Of a DNA stretch of 64,000 nt, positions 49,139 to 57,328 are shown piece after piece. The notes under the pieces are model-generated. The model saw nothing but the letters and a program-made list of their open reading frames with translations, was not told the DNA's origin and did not search any database. Where the stretch lies: the NCBI RefSeq assembly GCF_030705605.1, contig NZ_JAPCKK010000005.1, forward strand, positions 1 to 64,000, in the 5' to 3' direction. Source of the DNA: Paenibacillus zeirhizosphaerae. Its GTDB lineage: Bacteria > Bacillota > Bacilli > Paenibacillales > Paenibacillaceae. The position numbers were made by a program, and so were the translations under genes. How positions within the stretch are numbered: the first letter of the stretch is position 1; each line of letters opens with the position of its first letter.

Positions 49139-49167
49139 GCACGCAAGAGGAAAACGTTTCCGTCCAG

Positions 49168-50112
49168 TCACAGGCCGCTCATTCCTGCCATCACAAACTG
49201 TTTCACGGATCGGTAGGCCTGCTCGTAACGGAAGCGCATTGTATCCGTAACGCCATACATCGCTCTCATTTCCTCTTCCGCCCTGCCGCCGGAAAGCGTC
49301 TCCGAAACAGCTTGATGCAACGCGGCCGCCCAAGTATCCAGCATGCTGTCATCATCGGTGAGCATGGACAGGTAATCATCCGTTCCATAGATTGCCATCA
49401 CAAATTGAGACCACAGCTCCTGGGCAAAGTAGAACAGCGTCGGTTCATGCACCTCGGTCTGATCCGCTACCCGCTCCAGGATGCGGATGATCGGGTCCGG
49501 AAATTGGTCCGGCTTCAGAGGAACGCTCTCCACTTCGATCTCTGCTTTCATATTTCCTCTGTTAAAGGTAATGATGCCCTCATGCCCCCGTTTGCGCAGC
49601 GTCTGGACAACCCGGAACTGCAGCAAAGGATGTAATTTAGCCTCCTTCAACCAGCGAATCAGCTCTTCGTCGATCCCCGGCTGCTCCAGATAAGAGAGCT
49701 GTTCAAGGGCGAGCATGGTTTGATCCGATAAGGGCCCGTCCATAGCCATACGCAATAGCTTATCTCCATAGCCTGCATCCTCTTCGAGCTTGGAGCGAAG
49801 ATGCCTTCTTGCGATTTCCTCCTCGCTGATGTCTTCATCATCCAGGTCTGCCGTCTCAGGCTCCTGGTTCATATATTGAGGAAAGGCCGCTTCAAGCCAT
49901 TGTAAAAGCGCGGTCCATTCATCGTAGTGCTTTTTCTCCTGTCCCTGGCATTGCAGCAAAAATTGCAGCAGCCGTACCGCTTCCCCGTAACGCTCGTTTT
50001 CGAGCATGACTGTAAGCTGAATCTGGTAGTAATCAAGCGTACGGGGGAACAATACAATGTTATTCGCCGATTTGGCAGCACTGGAGTCCTTAATAAAGGC
50101 ACCCCCTTTCAA
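49168..50112 (-). CDS. ysoA: YsoA-like helical-repeat protein
   Basis: Cytoplasmic protein of about 310 aa, mostly helical, with TPR-like pairs near the N-terminus (YYQIQLTVMLENERYGEAVRLL split as YYQIQLTVML, ENERYGEAVRLL) and an acidic linker (about 85-97). B. subtilis has the TPR protein YsoA at the same place before tig; function unknown. The start is unclear: TTG 50112 has no ribosome binding site, while AAAGGGGG lies 7 nt before an in-frame ATT at 50094, which could be a rare start codon. Confidence 0.8.
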   Translation of the reverse strand: MKGGAFIKDSSAAKSANNIVLFPRTLDYYQIQLTVMLENERYGEAVRLLQFLLQCQGQEKKHYDEWTALLQWLEAAFPQYMNQEPETADLDDEDISEEEIARRHLRSKLEEDAGYGDKLLRMAMDGPLSDQTMLALEQLSYLEQPGIDEELIRWLKEAKLHPLLQFRVVQTLRKRGHEGIITFNRGNMKAEIEVESVPLKPDQFPDPIIRILERVADQTEVHEPTLFYFAQELWSQFVMAIYGTDDYLSMLTDDDSMLDTWAAALHQAVSETLSGGRAEEEMRAMYGVTDTMRFRYEQAYRSVKQFVMAGMSGL

Positions 50113-50134
50113 CCGAAAGCTTAAATGATGTTAG

Positions 50135-50164
50135 ATTATATGGGAAACGGAAGCCGCTGTCCAA
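50135..50164 (-). promoter_or_regulatory. Sigma-A promoter of ysoA
   Basis: TTGGAC, 18 nt, TATAAT on the minus strand, 22 bp before TTG 50112. Confidence 0.6.
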
Positions 50165-50290
50165 CTTAATCCGCCTAACATATTGCCGTTATTCTAACAT
50201 ACCCTTTTATAGAAACAAAAAAACGTATATATTCTACTTATATATGACGTGTCGGGTATGTCGCTATTTATAAATCATAAACAATACTAC

Positions 50291-50319
50291 TTGCAAACTC
50301 CAATTCAATATGATATATT
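50291..50319 (+). promoter_or_regulatory. Sigma-A promoter of tRNA-Arg (plus)
   Basis: TTGCAA, 17 nt, TATATT with TG one base before the -10; 20 bp upstream of the tRNA. Confidence 0.75.
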
Positions 50320-50339
50320 AATTTTCGCTTGAATTTTAT

Positions 50340-50398
<59 letters not shown>

Positions 50399-50413
<15 letters not shown>

Positions 50414-50649
50414 TATGTAGAAGCTCCTCTTTTTGGGGAGCTTTTTTTACGTCTGGGGATGAGAACCCACTGGGTTCGTCGGAGCATACGCTTCGGTAGC
50501 GCTACTTCGCAGTCGGCTCGCCAGAGCCGTATCCCTCCTGGGACGTATGTAGAAGCTCCTCTTTTGGGGAGCTTTTTTACGTCTGGGTATGAGAACCCAC
50601 TGGGTTCGTCGGAGCATACGCTTCGGTAGCGCTACTTCGCAGTCGGCTC
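50399..50649. repeat. Tandem duplication of about 120 bp: tRNA 3' end, terminator, proS 3' end
   Basis: Positions 50399-50519 and 50531-50649 match except for two T-run length differences and one G/T change. Each copy contains the last 15 nt of tRNA-Arg, the tRNA terminator, the convergent intergenic DNA and the final codons of proS. Between the copies, 50514-50529 forms a perfect hairpin CGGCTC-GCCA-GAGCCG. Only the second copy is joined to the real proS. Confidence 0.95.
50422..50449 (+). terminator. Rho-independent terminator of tRNA-Arg copy 1
   Basis: AGCTCC and GGGAGCT arms followed by seven T. A second, nearly identical terminator lies in the duplicated copy at about 50552-50579. Confidence 0.85.
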
Positions 50650-52290
50650 TGTAAGGAACGCAACCAGACGCACCGCTTCATCCACCGGCAACGAGTCCGC
50701 CTGTTCCGTTCCCCTCCTCCTCACCTCAACACGACCTTCGGTAACCCCTTTGCCCACAACAATTCTCCAAGGAATTCCGAACAGATCAGCATCGTTAAAT
50801 TTTACACCCGGCCGTTCATCGCGATCATCCAGAAGGACCTCAACACCTAACCCACTCAAATCCTGGTACAGCTTTTCCGCTGTCTGCATCTGAAGAGCAT
50901 CCTTTGAAGTCACGGGAATTATATGAACCCGGAAAGGAGCAATTTCCTCCGGCCAGATTAGGCCGTATTCGTCGTGACACTGTTCCGCAACAGCAGCCAT
51001 GAGCCTGGATACACCGATTCCGTAACAGCCCATAACAGGGGTCAGGATTTGCCCGTCCGCCTGCAGCACCTCAGCGTTAAACGCGGAGGTATATTTATCC
51101 CCAAGTTTAAAAATGTGCCCTATCTCAATCCCCCGCTGCAGTGTCAACACACCGTTACAGCAAGGACATGCGTCACCATCAACCGCATTACGGTAATCAC
51201 CAGTACGTTCGAGGCTGAAGTCTCTTCCAGGACGGACACCGCGGAGGTGGATATCCTCCTCATTAGCTCCGGCAATGCCCTCGCTCATACACGCAACCTC
51301 CTGATCTACAAGGAGCGGAATAGCAAGACCGACCGGCCCCGAAAAACCGGAAGCAGTCCCGGTCCAAGCCGTAATCTCCTGTTCTTCGGCCAAGCGAAGC
51401 TCCTGTACTCCCAAGGCCTGCTTCACCTTAATCTCGTTGACCTCCCGGTCTCCCCTGACCAGCACTGCAGCCGCCTGCCCGTCTGCATTATACAATATGG
51501 TCTTTATAAATGAAGAGGCTGGCTTCTTATCCTCATGACTCCAATCTTCTTCACCTCGATTTTGACACAGGCCTACTTCAGCCTTCTCCAAATTGGCGGC
51601 ATAACCGCAACTGCCGCAAACAGCAATTGTATCTTCCCCGATATCGGACAAGACGATGAACTCATGGGAGCCTCCTTGCCCGCCTATGGCTCCGGCATCT
51701 GCCTCAACTCCGCGATATTCCAGGCCGCAGCGGGTGAAAATCCGCTCATAGGCATCATGCATGATCTCGTAGAAGGTATCAAGACTTGGGTAACCGTCAT
51801 GAAAAGAATATGCGTCCATCATCAAAAACTCCCGCCCCCGCAGCAGACCCGAGCGCGGACGTCGTTCGTCACGGAATTTGGTCTGAATTTGATAAAATGC
51901 GACCGGCAACTGCCTGTAGGAAGAAATTTCTTGTTTGATCAGTGAGGTGATGACTTCCTCATGAGTCGGCCCAAGCGCAAATTCACGGTTATGCCTGTCT
52001 TTAAGTCGGATCAGCTCAGAACCGTACACCTCATATCTTCCTGAAGCTTGCCAAAGCTCTGCCGGCTGCAACGCTGGCATCAGCATCTCCTGTGCCCCTG
52101 CATGATTAAGTTCTTCACGAATAACTGCAGAAATTTTAGTCAATACTCGAAAGCCCAACGGGAGATAAGTAAATACCCCCGCTGCCAATTGCCGAATCAT
52201 GCCGCTCCGCAGCAGGAATCGATGTCCGGCGGATTCTGCCTCCGCAGGAGCTTCTCTCCAGGTTGGAACAGCAGCCCGAGTCTGTCTCAT
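50632..52290 (-). CDS. proS: Prolyl-tRNA synthetase
   Basis: Class II synthetase of the bacterial type with an inserted editing domain. N-terminal TWREAPAEAESAGH and the motif 2/3 regions (TKFRDERRPRSGLLRGREFLM split as KFRDERRPRSG and LLRGREFLM; GCYGIGVSRLM) are present. ATG 52290 follows GGAGG and gives 552 aa. Its last five codons lie inside the second copy of the tRNA-end duplication. Controlled by a proline T-box. Confidence 0.97.
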   Translation of the reverse strand: MRQTRAAVPTWREAPAEAESAGHRFLLRSGMIRQLAAGVFTYLPLGFRVLTKISAVIREELNHAGAQEMLMPALQPAELWQASGRYEVYGSELIRLKDRHNREFALGPTHEEVITSLIKQEISSYRQLPVAFYQIQTKFRDERRPRSGLLRGREFLMMDAYSFHDGYPSLDTFYEIMHDAYERIFTRCGLEYRGVEADAGAIGGQGGSHEFIVLSDIGEDTIAVCGSCGYAANLEKAEVGLCQNRGEEDWSHEDKKPASSFIKTILYNADGQAAAVLVRGDREVNEIKVKQALGVQELRLAEEQEITAWTGTASGFSGPVGLAIPLLVDQEVACMSEGIAGANEEDIHLRGVRPGRDFSLERTGDYRNAVDGDACPCCNGVLTLQRGIEIGHIFKLGDKYTSAFNAEVLQADGQILTPVMGCYGIGVSRLMAAVAEQCHDEYGLIWPEEIAPFRVHIIPVTSKDALQMQTAEKLYQDLSGLGVEVLLDDRDERPGVKFNDADLFGIPWRIVVGKGVTEGRVEVRRRGTEQADSLPVDEAVRLVAFLTEPTAK

Positions 52291-52333
52291 TTTACTTCCT
52301 CCTTTTTTTAGAGTTCGGCCTTCGCCCAAACGC

Positions 52334-52578
52334 AAAAAAGACGCATTCATCAAGGGACGAATGCGTCGTGGTACCACCCTTATTTAGGCGCAGACTTCAA
52401 AATTACAGCAAACATGCGCTTCTCATGTTGATAACGGAACGACCCGGCGAAATAAGCGGTTAGCGGGGTAGGATGCAACGACCGTGCCGGGAAACCTTAC
52501 AGCCGAGGGTTTCTTCTCTGACGGCAGCCGAATCGCAGCATATGGTCCCGTTCAACACCTTTTAGATATAATTGCTTG
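52334..52578 (-). promoter_or_regulatory. T-box leader of proS (Pro, probable specifier CCU)
   Basis: The T-box reads AAGGGTGGTACCACG on the minus strand (52369-52383). A terminator hairpin GACGCATTC/GAATGCGTC lies at 52340-52367 with six T after it. In stem I the likely specifier is CCT in GCATCCTACC (52470-52472), a proline codon. The competing antiterminator pairing was not modelled. Confidence 0.85.
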
Positions 52579-52584
52579 CTATTC

Positions 52585-52613
52585 AAATTACATCCAGGCC
52601 ATCAAACTGTCAA
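52585..52613 (-). promoter_or_regulatory. Sigma-A promoter of the proS T-box transcript
   Basis: TTGACA, 17 nt, TAATTT on the minus strand. It overlaps the stop codon of the upstream aldo/keto reductase gene. Confidence 0.65.
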
Positions 52614-53518
52614 GCCTTTTCAACAGTAAGCACCAGGTCAGCCGCACGCGCATTCGATTCCACCTGCTCGGGAGTCTTACATCCGGGAATAACACTCGTC
52701 ACGGCGGGGTGCTGCAGGCACCAGGCCAATGCCCATTCAGCCATCGGTACGCCTTCCGGCACCTCGTTCCGCTGGATTTCCTCCACAAGTCTCAGCTTTT
52801 CATCACGTTGCCCCACATCATGATTGTTCCTGACATCATTTTTCTGAAATTCCGCACCCGGCTTATATTTTCCGCTTAGATAACCACTGGCGAGCGGCAC
52901 ACGTGCCAGAACACCGAGATTCTGCTCCAGACAGGAAGGGAAAACTCTCTCCTCCGGAACGCGATCCAGACGGTTGTACACCACCTGAATCACATCCGCA
53001 TTCACCTGGGTCGCCTGTTGTGTTTGATGGAGGTTATCATTGCTGCCTATAGAAATGCCCAGATGCCTGATTTTTCCAGCCTGAATCTGCTTATCCAGTA
53101 GCGTCCACAAGTCGTCATTGTCAAAAACCTGATCAGGACCCGAATGAAACTGATACAGATCCACATAATCCGTACGGAGCGCTTTAAGCGATGCGTCCAG
53201 TTGAGTTAATACTTCTTCGGGGTTAAAGGCGTCCGTCCGGGTGAACAGGTCATGGAAGCGATGTCCGAACTTGGTTGCCACAATCCAGTCTTCCCGTTTG
53301 CGTCTGCTGAGATAATCGCCGATCAATGATTCCGATAAATGATCCCCGTAACATTCCGCCGTGTCGATCAGGTTAATATTCAGCTCAGCCGCCTTATCCA
53401 GAATCGCATCCGCTTCAGCCTGCGTATAATTCAGGCCCCATTCTCCACCGAACTGCCAGGTCCCTACACCGACAACCGATACTTCCAGTCCGGTTCTCCC
53501 TAACTTTCTGAATTTCAC
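52610..53518 (-). CDS. Aldo/keto reductase
   Basis: NADPH-dependent oxidoreductase with a TIM barrel. The catalytic tetrad D52, Y57, K83 and H125 is visible in NLIDTAECYG, VATKFG and DLYQFHSG. 302 aa, ATG with AGGAG upstream. Substrate unknown; such enzymes often detoxify carbonyls. It is monocistronic, between proS and the chimeric fragment. Confidence 0.93.
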   Translation of the reverse strand: MKFRKLGRTGLEVSVVGVGTWQFGGEWGLNYTQAEADAILDKAAELNINLIDTAECYGDHLSESLIGDYLSRRKREDWIVATKFGHRFHDLFTRTDAFNPEEVLTQLDASLKALRTDYVDLYQFHSGPDQVFDNDDLWTLLDKQIQAGKIRHLGISIGSNDNLHQTQQATQVNADVIQVVYNRLDRVPEERVFPSCLEQNLGVLARVPLASGYLSGKYKPGAEFQKNDVRNNHDVGQRDEKLRLVEEIQRNEVPEGVPMAEWALAWCLQHPAVTSVIPGCKTPEQVESNARAADLVLTVEKA

Positions 53519-53584
53519 CGATAAGCACTCCTTTCAATATGTATTTCCCCCTTATCTTAACCAAAACCCTGCCTGCCGGGCAAG

Positions 53585-53917
53585 CTAGGCTGGTTTAACC
53601 GCAACAACCCGGATTCGCTTGTAATCCGCGTGCCACACACCTTCCCGAAATAAGCTCGGCATAGCTCTGTCAGCGATTTTTTCATACATTTGCTGTCTTT
53701 CATCACCTCGAAAAGAAGACAAAAACGATTCCCCTGCAAACCCGGACAGCCAGTGGAAAATCCCGTTTTCTCCATCTGCCAGCGGCGTGGGACGATCAAA
53801 ATGAGAAGCAAACACCACGCGAAATCCCTGACGCGGATTTCCTTCATAATCCATCAACGCCACGATCTTTTTAACGCCAGCTTCTTTTGCCATTTGAATG
53901 ACTCTTTGGTTTGCCAA
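53585..53917 (-). pseudogene. Chimeric gene remnant: dehydrogenase-like start joined to methyltransferase C-terminus
   Basis: 110-codon frame. Residues 1-25 (ANQRVIQMAKEAGVKKIVAL) resemble the NmrA/atypical-SDR helix-strand pattern. From about 28 on (GFRVVFASHFDRP, FLSSFRGDERQQMYEKI, WHADYKRIRVVAVKP) it resembles the C-terminal part of class I SAM methyltransferases, whose SAM-binding half is missing. The frame opens right after a stop, with only a TTG and no ribosome binding site. I take it as a fusion left by deletion, not a working gene. Confidence 0.6.
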
Positions 53918-53962
53918 AAATCCGGCTTACAACCGAGTGATGAATATTCTATAATTGGTGCT

Positions 53963-55468
53963 TTACCGTCTTGGATCTGCAGATTCTCTTGTTTTTGACC
54001 GAGCTCCTAGTATTACGATACCTACCGAAGCAACTACCAGAAACACAGTTAACCCGGCTATAATAGCAAAAAAGGATTCATCAAAAGCAGTTCGGCCAAC
54101 CTGTTTCAACACTTCCGAAGCAGGTCCAGTCAGCCCTTCTGCTGCTATTAATGCTTCATCCAAGCTGTCTTTGACATTAGCTGGCATATTCAGTCCGGCT
54201 GGAATTTTCATGGATAATGTATACAGAAGGCCTGAAATACTTCCGATTATTGCTATTCCTGTAGCTCCTCCGATTTCATAGGCCACTTCTTCGATAGATG
54301 CAGCCATACCTGCTTTTTCAGGAGGAGCATAGCTCATTATAGAATGAGAAGCTACAGTCATTCCTGCACCTAAGCCTGCCCCGAGCAATGCTAGTCCAAG
54401 AATCTGCCAGGCCATGCTTGAGTCAAATTGCACCAGATAGATCCCCATCCCTAAAGCTGCAATCAAAAGAGCAACACTCTTGATACGAATAACATCCAAG
54501 CGATGCAGCAGCATTCCAGTCACTGGACCAGCAATAAGTGCTGCCAACGGTACACTTAACGTATACAATCCGGCTTGAAGTGGACTGAGACCTTCCACCA
54601 ATTGAAGTCGTTGAGTCACAATATATTGAATTCCCATCTGGCCAAATGCCCCTACCAAAGCCGTAATAAATGCCGTGGTAAAACGAGATATTTTAAACAA
54701 TGAAAGATCAATAAGCGGGTTAGAGCTTCTGTGTTGACGACGTATAAAAATAACAAGAGCCACGATGCCGACAATAGCACCTATAATTGCAAAAGCTACG
54801 GAACCCTCTCGTCGAGTAAACTCTTTAATTGCATAGATTAGAGCCACCATGGCAATCATAATCTGGATTGAGCTGGTAAGATCCCACTTTTTGTCCTTAT
54901 TGCCTGCATGTTTTGGAACAAAGACTACTGTTAGTACAAATGCAAGCATGGCGATCGGTAAATTAATTAAGAAGACCGCCCCCCACGAAAAATGCTCAAG
55001 GAGAAGTCCCCCGACGATAGGCCCTAATCCTGCACCACCAGAGGCAATAGAACCCCAAATGCCAATGGCCAGCCCCAGCTCACGTGGATCTGTAAAAGTA
55101 ACTCTAATGATAGACAATGTAGCAGGCATCATCATAGATGCTCCAACCGCAAGAAGTACTCTTGCAGCTACTAACACATAAGGTTCTGGAGCAAAAGCAG
55201 CAATAAGTGAAGCTATTGAAAATACGATTAATCCGAGGGAGAAAATTTTTTTATATCCCAGGCGGTCCCCTAATGTTCCCATTGCAGGAAGCAGACCAGC
55301 CATAACGAGCGAGTAACCATTGAGTATCCATAATTTTTCTGAAGCAGAGGCTCCCAAATCATGGGTTAACATGGGTAATGCCGTGTAAAGAATGGTCATA
55401 TCCATGACGATGAGTAAAAGCGCACTGGAGACGATGAACAGAATCATCCAGCGATTAAATTTTGACAT
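53963..55468 (-). CDS. MFS multidrug efflux transporter, DHA2 (14-TM) family
   Basis: Proton-driven exporter of the QacA/LfrA type. About 14 membrane segments span 501 residues. TM1 carries the acidic MDMTILYTALP motif typical of QacA-like pumps, motif A reads GTLGDRLGYKK, and motif C is in GSIASGGAGLGPIVGG. The ATG at 55468 has GGAGG 10 nt upstream; an ATG three codons earlier touches it. It is divergent from a MerR regulator and under a MerR-type promoter. The gene is visibly richer in A+T than proS or asnO, suggesting acquisition. Substrate not deducible. Confidence 0.93.
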   Translation of the reverse strand: MSKFNRWMILFIVSSALLLIVMDMTILYTALPMLTHDLGASASEKLWILNGYSLVMAGLLPAMGTLGDRLGYKKIFSLGLIVFSIASLIAAFAPEPYVLVAARVLLAVGASMMMPATLSIIRVTFTDPRELGLAIGIWGSIASGGAGLGPIVGGLLLEHFSWGAVFLINLPIAMLAFVLTVVFVPKHAGNKDKKWDLTSSIQIMIAMVALIYAIKEFTRREGSVAFAIIGAIVGIVALVIFIRRQHRSSNPLIDLSLFKISRFTTAFITALVGAFGQMGIQYIVTQRLQLVEGLSPLQAGLYTLSVPLAALIAGPVTGMLLHRLDVIRIKSVALLIAALGMGIYLVQFDSSMAWQILGLALLGAGLGAGMTVASHSIMSYAPPEKAGMAASIEEVAYEIGGATGIAIIGSISGLLYTLSMKIPAGLNMPANVKDSLDEALIAAEGLTGPASEVLKQVGRTAFDESFFAIIAGLTVFLVVASVGIVILGARSKTRESADPRR

Positions 55469-55516
55469 GCTTAACATTCCTCCATAACATATTGTTTTGA
55501 ATCCTTAACTCTTCGC

Positions 55517-55547
55517 ACTATAATCTATAGGGTAACCCTATAGTCAA
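55517..55547 (-). promoter_or_regulatory. MerR-type promoter/operator of the MFS gene
   Basis: TTGACT, 19 nt, TATAGT on the minus strand. The 19-bp spacer is nearly filled by the perfect palindrome CTATAGGGTAACCCTATAG (55525-55543). An over-long spacer with a dyad is the hallmark of promoters that MerR proteins activate by DNA distortion. Confidence 0.88.
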
Positions 55548-55601
55548 ATGTTAATTTTGAGTCTTTAGATAAGGAGTTAATAACAAGCGGAGGAAACAAG
55601 C

Positions 55602-56426
55602 ATGCAAAGAATGTCTACAGAGTACTTTACAACCAGTGAGTTAGCTAGAACTTGCGGGGTGACCAAACATACGCTTTTTCATTACGACGAAATTGGACTC
55701 TTAAAACCCGAATTCGTGAATTCTAACGGCTACCGCTATTACTCTCTTCGACAATGTTATGTACTGGATATTATCAATGTACTGAAAAAGGCAGGAAGCT
55801 CACTCCAGGAAATCAAAGGCTTTATTCAAAATCAGAATACGCCTCTATTCATAGAGCTACTTAAAGAGAAACAGCAGGCCCTGGAAGTGGAACGGATTAG
55901 AATAAAACGAATGCAAAGCCTTTTGAAGGACGCCATTGAAATGACGGAGCTGGCCAAGGGAGAGTTATACGATAGGCCGTCGATGGAGGAATGTGAAGAG
56001 GAATATTTCATTGTCACACGACTGGAACAGGGCGATGGTGATCCTGAGTTTGCCCACAAATTAACCGAGCATCGAAATTATTGTGAAAATCACTTCATTG
56101 ATTACGAATTCCCGATTTGGACCATTTTATCCAAGGATCGTTTGGAGTCAGAGGATTATTATCCTGACTATATTGCCAATAAATTAAAGACTCAGGTGTG
56201 GGGAGAGAAACAGATCAGTAAACCGAAAGGTCTCTACGCGGTCGTGAATCATAGAGGATCCTATGAAACCATGTCTGAAACGTACTCACTTCTAAAAAGA
56301 TTTATAAAGGATAACGGGATGGCTGTAGGCGGAAATGCGTACACGGTGGATTTGCTTAGCTATTTCACAGAAAAAAATCCGAATGACTATGTAATACAGA
56401 TATCAGTAGAAGTAAGTAGAGTGTAG
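55602..56426 (+). CDS. MerR-family regulator with GyrI-like effector domain (BmrR/BltR type)
   Basis: Drug-sensing activator. The winged HTH is at about 9-75 (TTSELARTCGVTKHTLFHYDEIGLL), a coiled-coil linker follows (about 80-118), and residues 130-274 form a GyrI-like effector-binding domain as in BmrR. ATG 55602 has GGAGG 8 nt upstream. It should bind the palindrome at 55525-55543 and switch on the divergent MFS pump when it binds a cationic drug. Confidence 0.92.
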   Translation: MQRMSTEYFTTSELARTCGVTKHTLFHYDEIGLLKPEFVNSNGYRYYSLRQCYVLDIINVLKKAGSSLQEIKGFIQNQNTPLFIELLKEKQQALEVERIRIKRMQSLLKDAIEMTELAKGELYDRPSMEECEEEYFIVTRLEQGDGDPEFAHKLTEHRNYCENHFIDYEFPIWTILSKDRLESEDYYPDYIANKLKTQVWGEKQISKPKGLYAVVNHRGSYETMSETYSLLKRFIKDNGMAVGGNAYTVDLLSYFTEKNPNDYVIQISVEVSRV

Positions 56427-56482
56427 AGCGCTACCTTTTAGAAATATGGATCAAATTGCAAATTAGCAACAGTTCCGGACGT

Positions 56483-56525
56483 AAAAAAAAAGTGAAACCT
56501 CCCTAAAAGGGAAGCTTCACTTTTT
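56483..56525. terminator. Bidirectional terminator between merR-like gene and tRNA-Arg
   Basis: A+T arms AAAAGTGAA/TTCACTTTT with an inner CCCT/AGGG pair; runs of eight to nine T flank both sides. It can end the regulator transcript (plus) and the tRNA transcript (minus). Confidence 0.8.
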
Positions 56526-56529
56526 TTTA

Positions 56530-56603
<74 letters not shown>

Positions 56604-56633
56604 ATATATATTATGTATGACAGCGCATTAATG

Positions 56634-56663
56634 AGTATACCATAATTCATGGTGGTATGTGAA
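56634..56663 (-). promoter_or_regulatory. Sigma-A promoter of tRNA-Arg copy 2
   Basis: TTCACA, 18 nt, TATACT on the minus strand, 31 bp upstream of the tRNA. The rest of 56664-56848 shows no gene I can support. Confidence 0.6.
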
Positions 56664-56848
56664 GTGTTTTTTTAATGTTTCATACAGAAATGCCCCAGAA
56701 GGCCGACTTTCATGCCACGGCTATTTGGGGCTGCTTGCCTTTCACTTCATCTTGCCGTTTGATCCGCCGGACCCGCCTTTCACGAATCGCAGCGGATCCC
56801 GGCGAAACAGAATTACCAATCGAAGCATCCCACTGCAGCAGGGCAGCT

Positions 56849-57199
56849 TCATTTCCCGAACTCCTCCGCAAGCTCTGTGTCCATCTTACCATGGGATAAC
56901 AGCTCCCGCGTGAAACGCCCCCGCTTCTCCGGCAGATCATTGCCGTCAGCATCGCGGAATACGACATTCGTCACTTCCTCAAAAGCAGAATGGAGATTAT
57001 TGTCGTACCAGTCGAGCTCCAAATCCGCGTCATTGCGGATCATACGCAGCATGTTGTATCCATCGCCTCCGTCAGACGGAGCGAGATATACAAGAAGCCC
57101 CGTATCCTCCTTACTGGCCGAATTCACCTCGATTTCTGCACAGCGCACACCATCAATTTCGGTAAATCTCCGTATTTTTGCATCTTTAATCGTATACAT
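56849..57199 (-). CDS. Hypothetical protein (116 aa)
   Basis: Not recognised. A soluble, acidic protein with alternating strand-like segments (YTIKDAKIRRFTEIDGVRCAEIEV, given here as YTIKDAKIRRF and DGVRCAEIEV) and a LLVYLAPSDGGDGYNML stretch; the C-terminus is charged. Strong ribosome binding site GGAGG 6 nt before ATG 57199 supports a real gene. No signal peptide or membrane segment. It is divergent from asnO and has no partner gene. Confidence 0.75.
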   Translation of the reverse strand: MYTIKDAKIRRFTEIDGVRCAEIEVNSASKEDTGLLVYLAPSDGGDGYNMLRMIRNDADLELDWYDNNLHSAFEEVTNVVFRDADGNDLPEKRGRFTRELLSHGKMDTELAEEFGK

Positions 57200-57328
57200 C
57201 CGTTTCCTCCTTGTCCGCGTCAGCCGCTAACCGTTTTATGTTTGTAGTTTTCGGTAAGGACAGACATTTTATGCCTTTATCCGGCATATGTTTGTTTATG
57301 CAGGAAGACAAGGAAGGGATGAACCAAC

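Noticed and set aside
50514..50529. The CGGCTC-GAGCCG hairpin as a separate regulatory element
   Set aside because: It arises at the junction of the tandem duplication, half of it being the end of the first copy, so it is better explained as part of that event.
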